Made by a program: the position numbers and the translations under genes
Notes under the pieces: generated by a model
Seen by the model: only the letters and a program-made list of their open reading frames with translations
Told to the model about the DNA's origin: nothing
Database searches by the model: none
Source: Mya arenaria
Lineage: Eukaryota; Mollusca; Bivalvia; Myida; Myidae
Assembly: GCF_026914265.1 (NCBI RefSeq)
Contig: NC_069127.1
Coordinates: 24,442,637-24,506,636, forward strand
Direction of reading: 5' to 3'
DNA: 64,000 nt
In this document: piece by piece, positions 25,160 through 35,431 of the stretch
Layout: each line of letters begins with the position of its first letter
Numbering within the stretch: position 1 is the stretch's first letter

Positions 25160-25275
25160 CTATCTATATCTTCCAGCACCCATCTTCCCGAAGGACACGT
25201 TTTGTAAATGGTCCCTGAAAAAGCCGTAGTAGACGCATGGTGTTAATGCTGCAATCAAAAGCATAATTAGTTTTT
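25160..25275 (-). CDS. Possible terminal exon encoding a membrane segment and short tail
   Basis: On the minus strand an acceptor-like ATTTTAG is followed by a frame reading LIMLLIAALTPCVYYGFF, then RDHLQNVSFGKMGAGRYR and a stop. The hydrophobic stretch with TPCVY, followed by a basic segment, resembles the last helix of a seven-helix receptor. The patch is GC-richer than its surroundings. A second acceptor (GATTGCAG, exon from 25248) is also possible. No partner exon was found, and an overlapping frame is also open, so this could be chance. Confidence 0.25.
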
Positions 25276-25971
25276 CTAAAATATTCCGCTATTTCCTTCG
25301 GCACACAATCATGCCACGTATTACACACATTCATGATGCACCCGTATTTTTATATATAAGACATGGCCCCAATTTCTCGAAACATCTTAAGTCTCCTAGC
25401 TATAACAGGATCAAGCTCAGCACACTATTTTTGATTTGGTAAAGATTGTGTAATATTCTCGTTTTAAAGAGTCAATTTGAGGCTTATAAAGGAAAAGGTA
25501 TTTGAGATAAATAAGGAAACAATTTTTTGTTTTATAAAATCATATTTAAGTAAGTGTTTTGCTACATGAAATAAGATACTTACATTATGTAAGTTAGTTA
25601 GGCCTAAGATTTTTTGAGAAATTGGTGCCTGATCCAAGATTGGCGTAAAAACGAAAACAACTTAAATGTTCGACTGTTGAACATTGTAGTTCTGCCCTAA
25701 GAAAAATTGATAGAAATATTTTATCTTCGATATCGACATAAACATGTTTTCTTTGACTTAGGACTACTAAAAAAATCATTCTCTCAGTTTAAACAAAAAA
25801 TGCGAATCGAAGCCTCCAATAATGCAATTTTAAAAAGACCGCGGCATGTTTTTTTTTTCATTTAATTAACGTGTTTGTTTTTCCCTGAGTCCATACTGCA
25901 CTGGTTCGCCGTAGACTGATTTCGTTCTTCATGTACATGCACATGTACCTATCATTGGTCAATATATAAAT
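25276..25971. other. AT-rich spacer before the LINE tail
   Basis: Only short frames without recognisable content. The sequence next to the LINE poly-A tract, GGTCAATATATAAATA, was checked for a target-site duplication on the other side and none was convincing. Confidence 0.35.
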
Positions 25972-28215
25972 ATTTTTTTTTTTTTTTTTTTTTTTTACAG
26001 AACAGAAAATTTATTTTGACTTAAGCATATAAACAGCTCATCGTCACATTACACAACATACACAATACGCATACACATACAAATAAATAATACATAGATG
26101 AATAAATGCATGAATTATTCAATTTCTATATATATGGTGATAGAGAAAAAACAACAACAACAAAACAACAACAACAGCTTTCATCGCGCCTATAGATACC
26201 TGTGAGAGTGTTCACTCCCTACTCTCCATAGAGGAACGTTTAGGCAAATGTTAGGCAAGGGTACTTTAAAAGAATACAGTGGTTTGATCACTAAATAGTT
26301 ATCAGCGCAAAGATAACAGTACAAATACAACTAATCTTAAGACCTTACAAAACACATGGGATAACATCCAGTACAAGGATATAAATATTTCTAGAAAAAG
26401 CATATATGTATTCAAACATAATCATTTCTTTCTTTGAAAGCTTTTAAACAATAAATAGCTAGTTTAACCAGAAGAGGTTTATTATCTGTTTGCAGTAAGG
26501 TAATAAATTTTTCCATACTAGGATGTCTTGAATAGTAATTTGGCAAATACCTTCTACGAATTTCAGCATATAGTGGACATCTTAAAACGAAATGGTACTC
26601 GTCTTCTATATCGTTAAGGTTGCAATAGGTACATTTTCTATCATGTCTTGCAATACCATTATGTCGGCCAACTTCAATATTTAACCTATGGGAAGACAGC
26701 CGTAATTGTGCAAGCACTTGTCTGTATTTGATATTGTCTAATAGAGAAATATAATTAGAAACTTGGTAATTACATTTAAATTTTTTATATATATTTAATG
26801 AACTACAGCTATCCATACCCACTCTCCATTCTGAGATATAAATATCTCGTAATCTATTTCTAAGCAGAGGTACAAATGCAGACATATTCACTGATTCGGG
26901 GAATAACCAAACATCATTAAAACCTGAGCGTTGTAATACATCTCGAACATTCGAGGCCCAATTTATGACAACAGGATTTAGTTCTACTTCACTCACTTCC
27001 TTTAAAATGATAGTTCTTAAAATACAATTCTTAGATTTGCATGTAAACAATTTAACAAAGTATTTAATGCATCGCATGTATCTTTCAATATACAATGGGA
27101 ACCGGCCCAGCTCGCTATATAGAGAAAGAGTATTTGTCGACCTTTTCACTTTGAGGATCCATTTACAAAACCTTTTTTGCACTCTTTCCAAACATTCATA
27201 CTTACCAAATCCCCATACCTCCGATCCATAATTAAGTATAGACATAACATATGCATCAAACAGATTAAAAAGAATATGGACAGGGGCGAGTGTATCTTTT
27301 ATAACCGCAAATAGACTATTCATAGACCTTATAGCTTTGCCAGCTAAAGTTTTAGCTGCTTGAGCAAATGAGCCACCAGATGAGAAAACAACACCAAGAT
27401 AATTGAAGGAATTTACGATTTCTACAACAACACCTTTATATTTCCATTCAACATTTTGCGACAATCTACCGCCTTTTCTAAATACAACTATTTTAGTTTT
27501 TTCAATATTTACAGTGAGATTCCAGCGATCACAGTATGTTTGTAAGTTATCTAATGACGTCTGAAGGCCTTCTTTCGACTCTGACATTAACACAGCATCG
27601 TCTGCAAACAACAACATAAAGATATTTATTTCATCGAGAGAGATCCCGGCATAAGTTCCTTGTTGCATATGTAACTCTATATCATTTAAAAACAGAGAGA
27701 AACAAATCGGGGAAGTTATTTCCCCTTGAAATAATCCGACATTACTATCGAAGAAATCAGACAATGTCCCAACATGTTTAACACAAAGCTTCACTTCCTC
27801 GTACATTGAGCGTAAAAGGGCCAGTAATTTACCATCGACGCCGGATTTTATTAGTTTATACCATAGCCTGCTCCTACTTATACTGTCATACGCCTTTTTA
27901 AAGTCCACAAAACAACAATACAACTTCTTTTTAGAGTTTAACTGTCTTTGAATCAATGATTGTAATATAAATATGGGATCTACTGTACTACAATTGTTCT
28001 TAAAACCAAATTGTGCATCCGTGAGAACATCGTACTCCATCGCCCATTTCTTAATCCTCTCATTTAATATACCGGTGAACAACTTTGCAAAGCAACTGAT
28101 CAGTGTAATCCCCCTGTAGTTGTTAGGGTCCGAAAGGTCTCCTTTCTTATATATGAACTGGTCCTTTTAAAAATACCGTTTTCCAATTATTTCCATAGCA
28201 ATCCCGAAATAAATC
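25972..28215 (-). mobile_element. 5'-truncated LINE (non-LTR retrotransposon) with reverse transcriptase
   Basis: Minus-strand element ending in a poly-A tail (T run at 25972-25996). The main frame, 28082-26412, is 556 residues from its first Met and extends upstream to IYKKGDLSDPNNYRGITL at about 28085-28150. Reverse-transcriptase motifs are intact: CCFVDFKKAYDSI (catalytic Asp60), QGEITSP (119-125) and FADD (159-162). A C-terminal zinc-binding CxxC-H-C set (484, 487, 497, 502) precedes HFVLRCPLY. A one-base frameshift near 28160 separates the frame from upstream family sequence (about DCYGNNWK). The endonuclease domain is absent, so the copy is truncated and inactive alone. It resembles CR1/jockey-type LINEs; the clade is not certain. 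Confidence 0.9.
26412..28082 (-). CDS. LINE reverse transcriptase, partial ORF2
   Basis: The coding part of the truncated LINE. It holds the finger/palm reverse-transcriptase domain with its three Asp residues, a thumb region, and a CCHC-type knuckle near the C-terminus. It lacks the N-terminal endonuclease. The frame is uninterrupted for 556 codons, which suggests fairly recent insertion. The product would copy RNA into DNA at a nick, but this fragment cannot make the nick. Confidence 0.85.
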   Translation of the reverse strand: MFTGILNERIKKWAMEYDVLTDAQFGFKNNCSTVDPIFILQSLIQRQLNSKKKLYCCFVDFKKAYDSISRSRLWYKLIKSGVDGKLLALLRSMYEEVKLCVKHVGTLSDFFDSNVGLFQGEITSPICFSLFLNDIELHMQQGTYAGISLDEINIFMLLFADDAVLMSESKEGLQTSLDNLQTYCDRWNLTVNIEKTKIVVFRKGGRLSQNVEWKYKGVVVEIVNSFNYLGVVFSSGGSFAQAAKTLAGKAIRSMNSLFAVIKDTLAPVHILFNLFDAYVMSILNYGSEVWGFGKYECLERVQKRFCKWILKVKRSTNTLSLYSELGRFPLYIERYMRCIKYFVKLFTCKSKNCILRTIILKEVSEVELNPVVINWASNVRDVLQRSGFNDVWLFPESVNMSAFVPLLRNRLRDIYISEWRVGMDSCSSLNIYKKFKCNYQVSNYISLLDNIKYRQVLAQLRLSSHRLNIEVGRHNGIARHDRKCTYCNLNDIEDEYHFVLRCPLYAEIRRRYLPNYYSRHPSMEKFITLLQTDNKPLLVKLAIYCLKAFKERNDYV

Positions 28216-28848
28216 CATTTGTGTTTATAAAAACTATAAAAATAGATATATATCTTTTCAAATTTAGTCGGTCAATAGCTATTCATAGCTAATGTTTTCT
28301 CTGTTATGTCATACCGACTGAAAATAAAATTTGATTTGATTTGATTTGATTTGAACAAATGTACGTTATTGTTTGCCATTGAGCAGACAGGGGAGCTCAC
28401 TGTGTGCAATAATGTTTAAAACTGATATCGAAACAGCACCGGGAACCGGCCTTCACGTTGAAGAACGTCCTTGAAGAAGCAAAAATGTCGGCAGGGTTTT
28501 TAACTGCCGAGCTTCTTTCACATCAACAGAAGGTTTTACGGTTGTATAAGAAGGCATTGCGTCAGACGATAGGACAGAATGGCCGAAACTTGTAATTGCT
28601 TATATTTCATGTGTTTGTGTCTATTAATGAAGCCAATGGAGACGATTTGTGACCAATATGGGTTACAGAACACTAAGTTGTTTTGTTGATTTGTATAATT
28701 TTAAAATGTAGCTGGCTAAATACGTAGAATGGCAACTTTTGGCATATATCTTCGGAGAGAGGGGTTCTAGTAGTGCTGTGTGAGAGCCTGCTTAAAGTTT
28801 AATATTGTATTTGCGTGCACGACATTCTTTTAATGTGGTTCCAATTTA
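28216..28848. other. No gene seen; ATTTG microsatellite at the start
   Basis: An AATAAA followed by about five ATTTG units at 28323-28352 looks like the 3' tail of another, unidentified plus-strand retroelement. The rest to 28848 shows no domain. Confidence 0.4.
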
Positions 28849-29138
28849 TGCACCAGTCAATTGAAACCACGGCCCACCCAGGTCCGGGGGGATAGCGTGG
28901 GAAATGGGCCGTGTTTTTACTTTCCTTGTGGGCCCGCAGGGTTTTTGTCTTGGCACCAAATTTTGCGGAGATTGGGCCTTATATAGAGTCTCTGGGGTGC
29001 GGGGGCATTTGGCGGGGGTTTTACCATCAGTTTGTCCTCGCAGAGCAGGGATTTTACCTGGGGTTGGCTAGACCAAAAGTCAAAGTCGCCGCTATTCCCT
29101 GGACCTGGGGGGGGGCGTGGTTACAATTGACTGGTGCA
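28849..29138 (+). mobile_element. Harbinger-like MITE, copy 2 of 4
   Basis: TIRs TGCACCAGTCAATTG and CAATTGACTGGTGCA, with TTA directly on both sides. GC-rich interior related to 20408-20703 and 47214-47516, same orientation. The 128-codon open frame across it is not a gene. Confidence 0.85.
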
Positions 29139-29587
29139 TTACAACACAAAAAAATGTTAATATTTTTCATTGTGAGCAAAAGGATTGCTTTATGGACATA
29201 CGGTTTAGGAGCATGTCTATCTATTAAATTTGAAGTTAAAAAATCAGTGTATGCTTTTGATTTTATGCAGCTTTTATTTAGAGTTTTTTGTCCCTAATGT
29301 CTAACATGGGTTTGTGCAAAATACAATTGGATTGAGTTGTTCCACTTGGCATAATTGTTTTTTGTGTCAGTCAACTTTCGTTTTATTGCAAAGGTAAACA
29401 ATGTGTTTTAACACATTAAATGCTTGTTTAGTGCAAAATAACTTTTCACTTACATGGTAAAATATGAATATTAACCTTTATGATCAATTTCAACCATAAA
29501 ATACTTTAATTAATACAATTTCAATACTTTTCAAACACCCCAGGTTTTTGCACAAACCTGTTTAGACGTTAGGGATTGGAAGAATCC
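29139..29587. other. AT-rich spacer, nothing recognised
   Basis: No coding or repeat signal beyond single-copy AT-rich sequence. A possible inverted pair (TAATGTCTAACATGGGTTTG near 29296 and AAACCTGTTTAGACGTTAGG near 29555) may mark the ends of another short element. Confidence 0.35.
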
Positions 29588-29790
29588 CGTATAACACCAG
29601 TGGTCGAAATTAACACAAGCCCGCAAGCCCTTCACTGGTAAGATGTCTTCCAGGCTTGCTCAAATTCTGAATTTTATCTAGCAGGGCTTGTTCAAAAATT
29701 TGATTTCAAACTAAAATATATGAATTTGGGCTTGTTCATCCAAAAGTCTAATTTCAATGACTGTAATGCGTCTACTATTTTAGACTACAG
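29588..29790 (+). repeat. Dispersed repeat, copy 2 (CAGTGGTCGAAATTAACAC)
   Basis: Matches 8383-8560 with the same order of AAGCCC, GGCTTGCTCAA and TTCATCCAAAAGTCTAATTT. Two copies 21 kb apart on the same strand show that it is a repeat family; its class is unknown. Confidence 0.5.
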
Positions 29791-29989
29791 TACACTCCTT
29801 GCGGAACTACCATTTTCCTTGGTAAATCAAGAGAGTTTAAAAATTTATTGCGAACATCTGCCAAGTACATAACCTGCTTCCCTCGCTAAAATCGGCTGAA
29901 TTTCGCTGAGTTGCTGGTTTCTGCGGAGAGTTTTATTGCCAGGTTTTATTGCAAACGTTGTCAAAGCTGCTCTGAGTGATAACTCAATA

Positions 29990-30370
29990 ATGCCTGGACC
30001 AATGGTCATTTTACTTGTCATGGAGGCTGGGCCTGATGAGTAGATGACCCCTACTGATTTACGGGTCAAATGTCAAGGTCACAGTGACCTTGAATGTGAA
30101 AAGGGTGCCCTAGTGATAACTCATCATTGTGCCCATGGCCCCAAAACTTGACTTTGAGATTGAGCCTGACCAGTATATGACCCCTTTTGATTTTATGGGT
30201 AAAAGGTCAAGTTCACAGTGACCTTGAACATGGAAAGCTTGTTGGTGTGATAACTTGACAATGCCTACAAAATGACCCTTAAACTTGTAATTTAGGTTGA
30301 GTGTGGTCAGAAGATGACACATATGGATTTTGAGGTAATGGAGTCAAAGGTCAAGGTCACAACTTATTTT
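29990..30370. repeat. Three tandem copies of a unit of about 125 bp (AAGGTCAAGGTCACAGTGACC)
   Basis: Units contain GTCAAGGTCACAGTGACCTT, GATAACTCA and a TGAGCCTGACCAG-type segment. This matches the widespread mollusc repeat rich in AAGGTCA. The 70-74 codon minus frames are not genes. Confidence 0.6.
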
Positions 30371-30444
30371 AGTCATAAAAAATTATGGCATATCTATTTA
30401 TTTCCTGCTGCTAAGAGGATACATTTTTATCTGCATATATATAT

Positions 30445-31402
30445 TAGGGATGCAAACGAATGGCAAAATTGATATTTGAATATTCGGTAATTCTTTCGAT
30501 CGAATATTCGAATACCAAAATGATCCTTTAAGAATTGTAGTAAACTAATATTCACTAACGTAATAGCCAGGGCCCTGTTACCCTTATTTGTCGTATGCGG
30601 TACACGCGACGGACACTTATTGTTACACAAATTAGCCTCTGAATTTCCCCATTTTCAGAATATATCCCAAGAAAAAGCGATATATTTTAAATAAGAAAAC
30701 TATATCAATTCCTCTGCATTCACTGTTGTAAACAATGCAAAAATAAGATCTGGTAATTTAGTTTTTCCCGGTTTAATAAATGACGATAAGCACCAATGTG
30801 GTACTTGCAGCCTCGTTCTGGGATTGATGTTTATGAAATATATTTATAGAAAATGACACCAACCATGGCCAAACGTCGATTTTTAATGATGTATTGTACA
30901 ACAATACAGGACATATATCCTTAAACGTTAAACCATATAGTTACTTTTCAAGGCAAGACCGTTGTATCGAAACATGGAAAACAGTTTAAAGCACATAACT
31001 AGCACATGTCCTTCCAATCATCAAGACGATTTGCGCAATATCGCCAAGCTTAATTAGCAGTGAAGACAACACATTGGTATAAAGGTCGATCTTAAATGTT
31101 CCCGAAATAATTGGGATGTGTTTGATGTCGCTCGTCTTACAGCCAGTAAATGCAACATTACGGGGACTGTTTATAGTTCCCGATGATATATCCGATATGA
31201 CGCGTGTATAATGTCATCAGGTTCACACCTCTGGCATTATGGGTCCATCGTTGTAAAAACAAGACAGACGAAGATGACAGTTGTAGGCAAAAAGTTTATT
31301 AATTTATTAATTCAACAAAAAACATTGAATATTTGAATACAGATTTTGACATTCGAATACCAAACGTTCGATCAAATATTCGAATATTTGTTTGCATCCC
31401 TA
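30445..31402 (-). mobile_element. Non-autonomous hAT element, copy 1
   Basis: The ends TAGGGATGCAAACGAAT and GTTTGCATCCCTA are inverted, with subterminal GAATATTCGAATA motifs. The flanks are ATATATAT and ATATATTT, a near-match 8-bp target duplication. The interior is non-coding but shares segments with the longer hAT copy at 51415-52937 in reverse orientation (for example CTTGTTTTTACAAC). Confidence 0.85.
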
Positions 31403-31661
31403 ATATATTTCAGTCATCATCTGAACATGATTAAAACCTGTACCTACTATTCTTACACTATGAATGGTCATAATCTTAAAACTGCCTCATAGGCATCAAA
31501 TGTCAATGACAAATTAGCTGTCATATAGGTCCATGTATATTTCATTCAATTGTCCAAAATATTCCTGACAACATGGCTGTCAGGGGGAGCATAATGTTTC
31601 AATGGTATTATTCTTGACCGACTTGTCTGGATCAGTGACCACTATTCAAACTCATATGTGC

Positions 31662-31735
31662 AAAGACAGGGAATCGAACCCCGGTCACTTAGGTGAGTAG
31701 CAAGTACACGTCCTCCTAACAGACAACCTAGTGTA
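31662..31735 (-). repeat. tRNA-derived SINE head
   Basis: Minus strand: GTTGTCTGTTAGGAGG, then CTCACCTAAGTGACC, then a good B box GGGTTCGATTCC. It is related to the SINE at 7643-7790. Only the tRNA-like part is clear. Confidence 0.5.
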
Positions 31736-31885
31736 AAGGCAGGGTTGCCATCAATCCCATTATGATATATGCAGTTTAAAAAACTAATTTTTCTATTTAC
31801 TTTAATTTGTTTCTTATGGCATTTCAGACTCGACCAAAGGTACAACTGCTTACTGGTGCGACAACGATTTGAGAAAAACAGAAAT

Positions 31886-34407
31886 ATGTCTCAGATAGAA
31901 GCACAGACTGCTCTGGCTGACGGAGAAGAGGAATGCTATAAATATACAAACCCTTCTCCTTTATGTTGTAAGAGCTTAAATATCTTGTTGAATCTGCCAT
32001 ATAGCTTAATTGCTATTTAGCTCGACTATTTGTGAATAAGGAGAACTATACTACTCACCCAGCGTTGCAGTCATTCCTTGGTTAAGGTTTTGCATGTCAG
32101 CACAGTTTAGTCATTATCCCAGCAAATGCATGGTGGATCATTGAATCTTTAGATACATGTATGTATTTCCAACTATCCAACCTACTTAATAAATCAAGTC
32201 AGATAACACTTACTTTAATGCAAATTATGGGCCTTTAGTTGACTTAGAAAATCTGGTGATGGTTTTGCATGTAAACACACATAGGTTAATATCGCACCAA
32301 ATTCTTGATGTATTCATTTAGACTGTCCACAATGGTATTCAGCTGACCAACAGACTTTAATAACCAAGTTAATTCTTATGATTGAGCTTTATTATCCAAC
32401 ATATAAATTCTAGTTACGGTTTAGCATTTTATCTAATTTTAAAGTCATCCAGTCAAGGTTTTTTTTTTTTTTAAATTTGCAAACAGCAGAATAGTTGAGC
32501 ACAATGTCACTGTGACAGCTCTTTTTATACATTGTTCTAGGTCATCATTTCTTGGTGGTTTTGGTCTTGATATTGCCTTTTGATAACCCCACTCTTTTGT
32601 TGTGCAATTGGGAACTTTGATGTACATTGACAACTATAGTTTGAATAATGCCCCTTGCTTTTGTGATAAAGGTGGGCCTTTTGTCTTGTATGGATTCAGT
32701 TCTATACCTTTTCTTTTTTTTCAAAGAAAACAAAATTGAGCTATGGTAAAAGCAGTTGTGTACGAATGTCGTTATGCAAAAACTTGATTCTAACTCGTTC
32801 AAGATATTTATATGAAACTTGTTACACATTTCACCTAAGGCAATACACACCTGTGAAGCAAGGCCCATAACTCCGGCATCAATAATTGTTGAGATATGCC
32901 CCTTTTTTAGCGAGAGTATTCAAAGAATAAGGAGAGCTATCCTAGTCACCCGAGCGTCGGCGTAACCACTTATGTTAAAGTTTTTGTAAGAGTTTTTGTA
33001 CCACCTCTAATATTTTCAAAGTCCATTGCCATATGGCTTTGAAACTTTGCACACTTGTTCACCATCATGCCCCCAACCTATACACGGGAGGAGGTAACTT
33101 TATCAAGCATTTTAACAAAATTATGCCCCTTTTTCGACTTAGAATTTATGTTAAAGTTTGCGTACCACCTCAAATATTTTCAAAATCCATTGACATCTGG
33201 CTTTGAAACTTTGCACACTTGTTCACCATCATGCCCCCAACCTGTACACAGGAGGAGGTAACTCTATCAAGCATTTTGACAAAATTATGCCCCTTTTTCA
33301 ACTTAGAATTTACGTTAAAGTTTGCGTACCACCTCAAATATTTTCAAAGTCCATTGACATCTGGCTTTGAAACTTAGCACGCTTGTTCACCGTCATGCCC
33401 CCAACCTGTACACAGGAGGAGGTAACTCTATCACGCATTTTGACAAAATAATGCCCCTTTTACGACTTAGAATTTATGTTAAAGTTTGCGTACCACAAAT
33501 ATTTTCAAATTAAATTTATATAAATTTCTCAGCACACCATGTTTTGCATTGAAATCTAATTTCAAAGTGATCCATGCATGTTTCGCCAAAACTTTTCAAT
33601 CCATACACCAAAAAGCGGCGTAGTAGTCGAGCGCGCTGTCTCTGTGACAGCTCTTGTTTGACTGTTAAATTGAAAATATTGGCACTAGCTCTGCAGCACT
33701 CTTGTTTCATTAGATATACATGTTGTTTAGTATTCATTGCTTACTAGTCTATATCACAATTTGTCAACTCCTCTTTCTCGACTAATCAAAATTATGAATA
33801 TGTTTATGTGCAAATTGTGAAATATACATACAAGAAATTGAACTGTGATGTTGTATTGTATTCTTTTCAGTTCCCAATAGTGTTGGGGGCACGGCCTATA
33901 TGCGTTATCCTCCTAAACAGGATGCCGTAAGTGTTTACTGTTAAATAATCGGGGCTTTTTTTACCAGTTAAGGGGAAGACAAATTGAGGTCAAAATTTAT
34001 TGTACTCACTACTGAGAAAGTGGACCCGGTTCAATTCTGTCTATCCCCAGAGTATTTTTTCTACAGGAAAACATCTGGTACCTTACAAAACCAATAAAAT
34101 TGCGTCATTAATTTTTCATGATAACGAGATTTTCATAGCAAATTCACCCACAGTACACAATAAAGCATAGAGAAGTGTGGCAATGGGAGAATCCGACAAT
34201 ATACTAAAGTGTTCCTTAAAGTGGTCTACTGTACATGTTAACATTTTTGCCTACTTTCAGATGATCGATATGTGGCATCCATTCGAAAAGGCCCAGTTCC
34301 CGCACTACTTTGCAGTAAGGGATATTCGAAAGAGGGAACACTTAGAACGATATGACAAAATGGTGGAGGAATACAATAAAAAACAGAAAGAAGGCGTCGA
34401 AGTTTAG
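31886..34407 (+). CDS. Uncharacterised 94-residue protein, three exons
   Basis: Exons 31886-31967, 33871-33926 and 34261-34407 join in frame (phases 1 and 0) with good GTAAG donors and TTTCAG acceptors. The ATG has A at -3 and is the first in-frame Met after an acceptor at 31827, so a 5' UTR exon probably lies upstream. The product starts MSQIEAQTALADGEEECYKY, has PNSVGGTAYMRYPPKQDA in the middle, and a charged, helical C-terminus rich in Lys/Glu after MWHPFEKAQFPHYFAVRDI. There is no signal peptide, membrane segment or known motif. Size and composition would suit a small subunit or structural protein, but I do not recognise the family. Intron 1 is filled by two copies of one mobile repeat. 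Confidence 0.7.
32019..32524 (+). repeat. AGCTGTCACAGAGACAG family, copy 2 (intron 1)
   Basis: Begins AGCTCGACTATTTGTGAATA, GGAGAACTATACTACTCACC and ends AGTTGAGCACAATGTCACTG then TGACAGCT. It is colinear with the reverse of 13197-13826. Confidence 0.55.
32909..33658 (+). repeat. AGCTGTCACAGAGACAG family, copy 3, with 164-bp internal repeats
   Basis: Begins AGCGAGAGTATTCAAAGAAT, GGAGAGCTATCC and ends TAGTCGAGCGCGCTGTCTCT then GTGACAGCTCTTG. A 164-bp unit containing GCGTACCACCTCAAATATTT and CATGCCCCCAACC repeats about three times (33001, 33165, 33329). Confidence 0.65.
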
Positions 34408-34607
34408 AAGATCATTTTTCTTTGACAAATACTATGTATTTATTCTCTGAGACCTAATGTTATTTTATCTTGACATATGCTTGCATATGTGTGATAGTAC
34501 AAAGCGATAAACTTGTGAAAGATCTTTTAGGAGTTTCATAAATGTTTTGGGTTCTGCTACATTATCTATCTCTTAGTTCAGTTTGATGTGTGTTTTTGGC
34601 ACTGAAA

Positions 34608-34613
34608 AATAAA
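34608..34613 (+). terminator. Candidate polyadenylation signal of the 94-residue protein gene
   Basis: AATAAA 200 bases after the stop codon, followed by T/G-rich sequence (TTATGGTTGGTTCTGG). A normal arrangement for an animal 3' end. Confidence 0.5.
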
Positions 34614-35431
34614 ATGTATTATGGTTGGTTCTGGTCTTTATTCTATATTATATACTATTCAAATTAGGGACCTCCTGTTATATATTTTTCATATAAAATA
34701 TATTACATATATAGGAAACATTAATTGCTAGTTTATTCTGTATCAAAAGTTGTTAGACACAGCGACTATTTAGCCAAAAAGTAAATATCAAGTATAATGA
34801 AGTCAAAGAATGACATCAAACAAATATCATTGTAGTATATAATATCACAATTTGGCAATAATTTTTAAGAACCTTTGTCGTACATATGATATAGTTGACA
34901 GGAAATAAAGCTAAACATTGAAGCTTTGTACTCCTTAGTTAATGGTACTCCTATTATGGCCCTTGAAATTATCAAGTGATAATTGCATTTAAGTGAATTT
35001 CTGGTAACAATCTAGTTATTCTTTACGAAATTCTTTGGAATATAGTAGGTAGCTATGTATCAGTATCTATAGCCAGTCAATATCTACAGCATCAGTTACC
35101 TATATGAAGACATGGTAGGAGTTGTCAAAGGTGGTCTATAGCTATGTTTGAGAAATCTTCCTGTACAACTGTACATCATCATGCAGGGTTATTGTAGAAT
35201 ATTTCTAAAAGAAGGGCTGTCAAGGTGGAGAAAGGGCCACAACTCTAGAATGAATAACATTTTTGTATGATCTGGCTGCTTAGACTGTACCATGCAAATA
35301 GTTCCATAAAAAGGTATAGCAAGGACATTTAACTCCAGAGTGAAAAGTTTGATCTGGCTGGTTATGAGTCATTTTGTTATAGATATACAAAAAGGTAGAG
35401 AAATTGCTACAACTCAGTGAATAGTGTGATC
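34614..35431. other. Spacer before the 78-bp satellite
   Basis: No gene. From about 35200 onward, decayed satellite-like motifs appear (GATCTGGCTGCTTAGAC, GATCTGGCTGGTTATGAG), the worn edge of the array that follows. Confidence 0.45.

Noticed and set aside
28911-29297. 128-codon plus frame
   Set aside because: It covers MITE copy 2 and its flank; no similarity to a protein family and no conservation with the other copies in frame.
34177-34407. 76-codon frame starting at 34177 as a separate small gene
   Set aside because: Only the part after the acceptor at 34260 fits the spliced model; the upstream part is intron.
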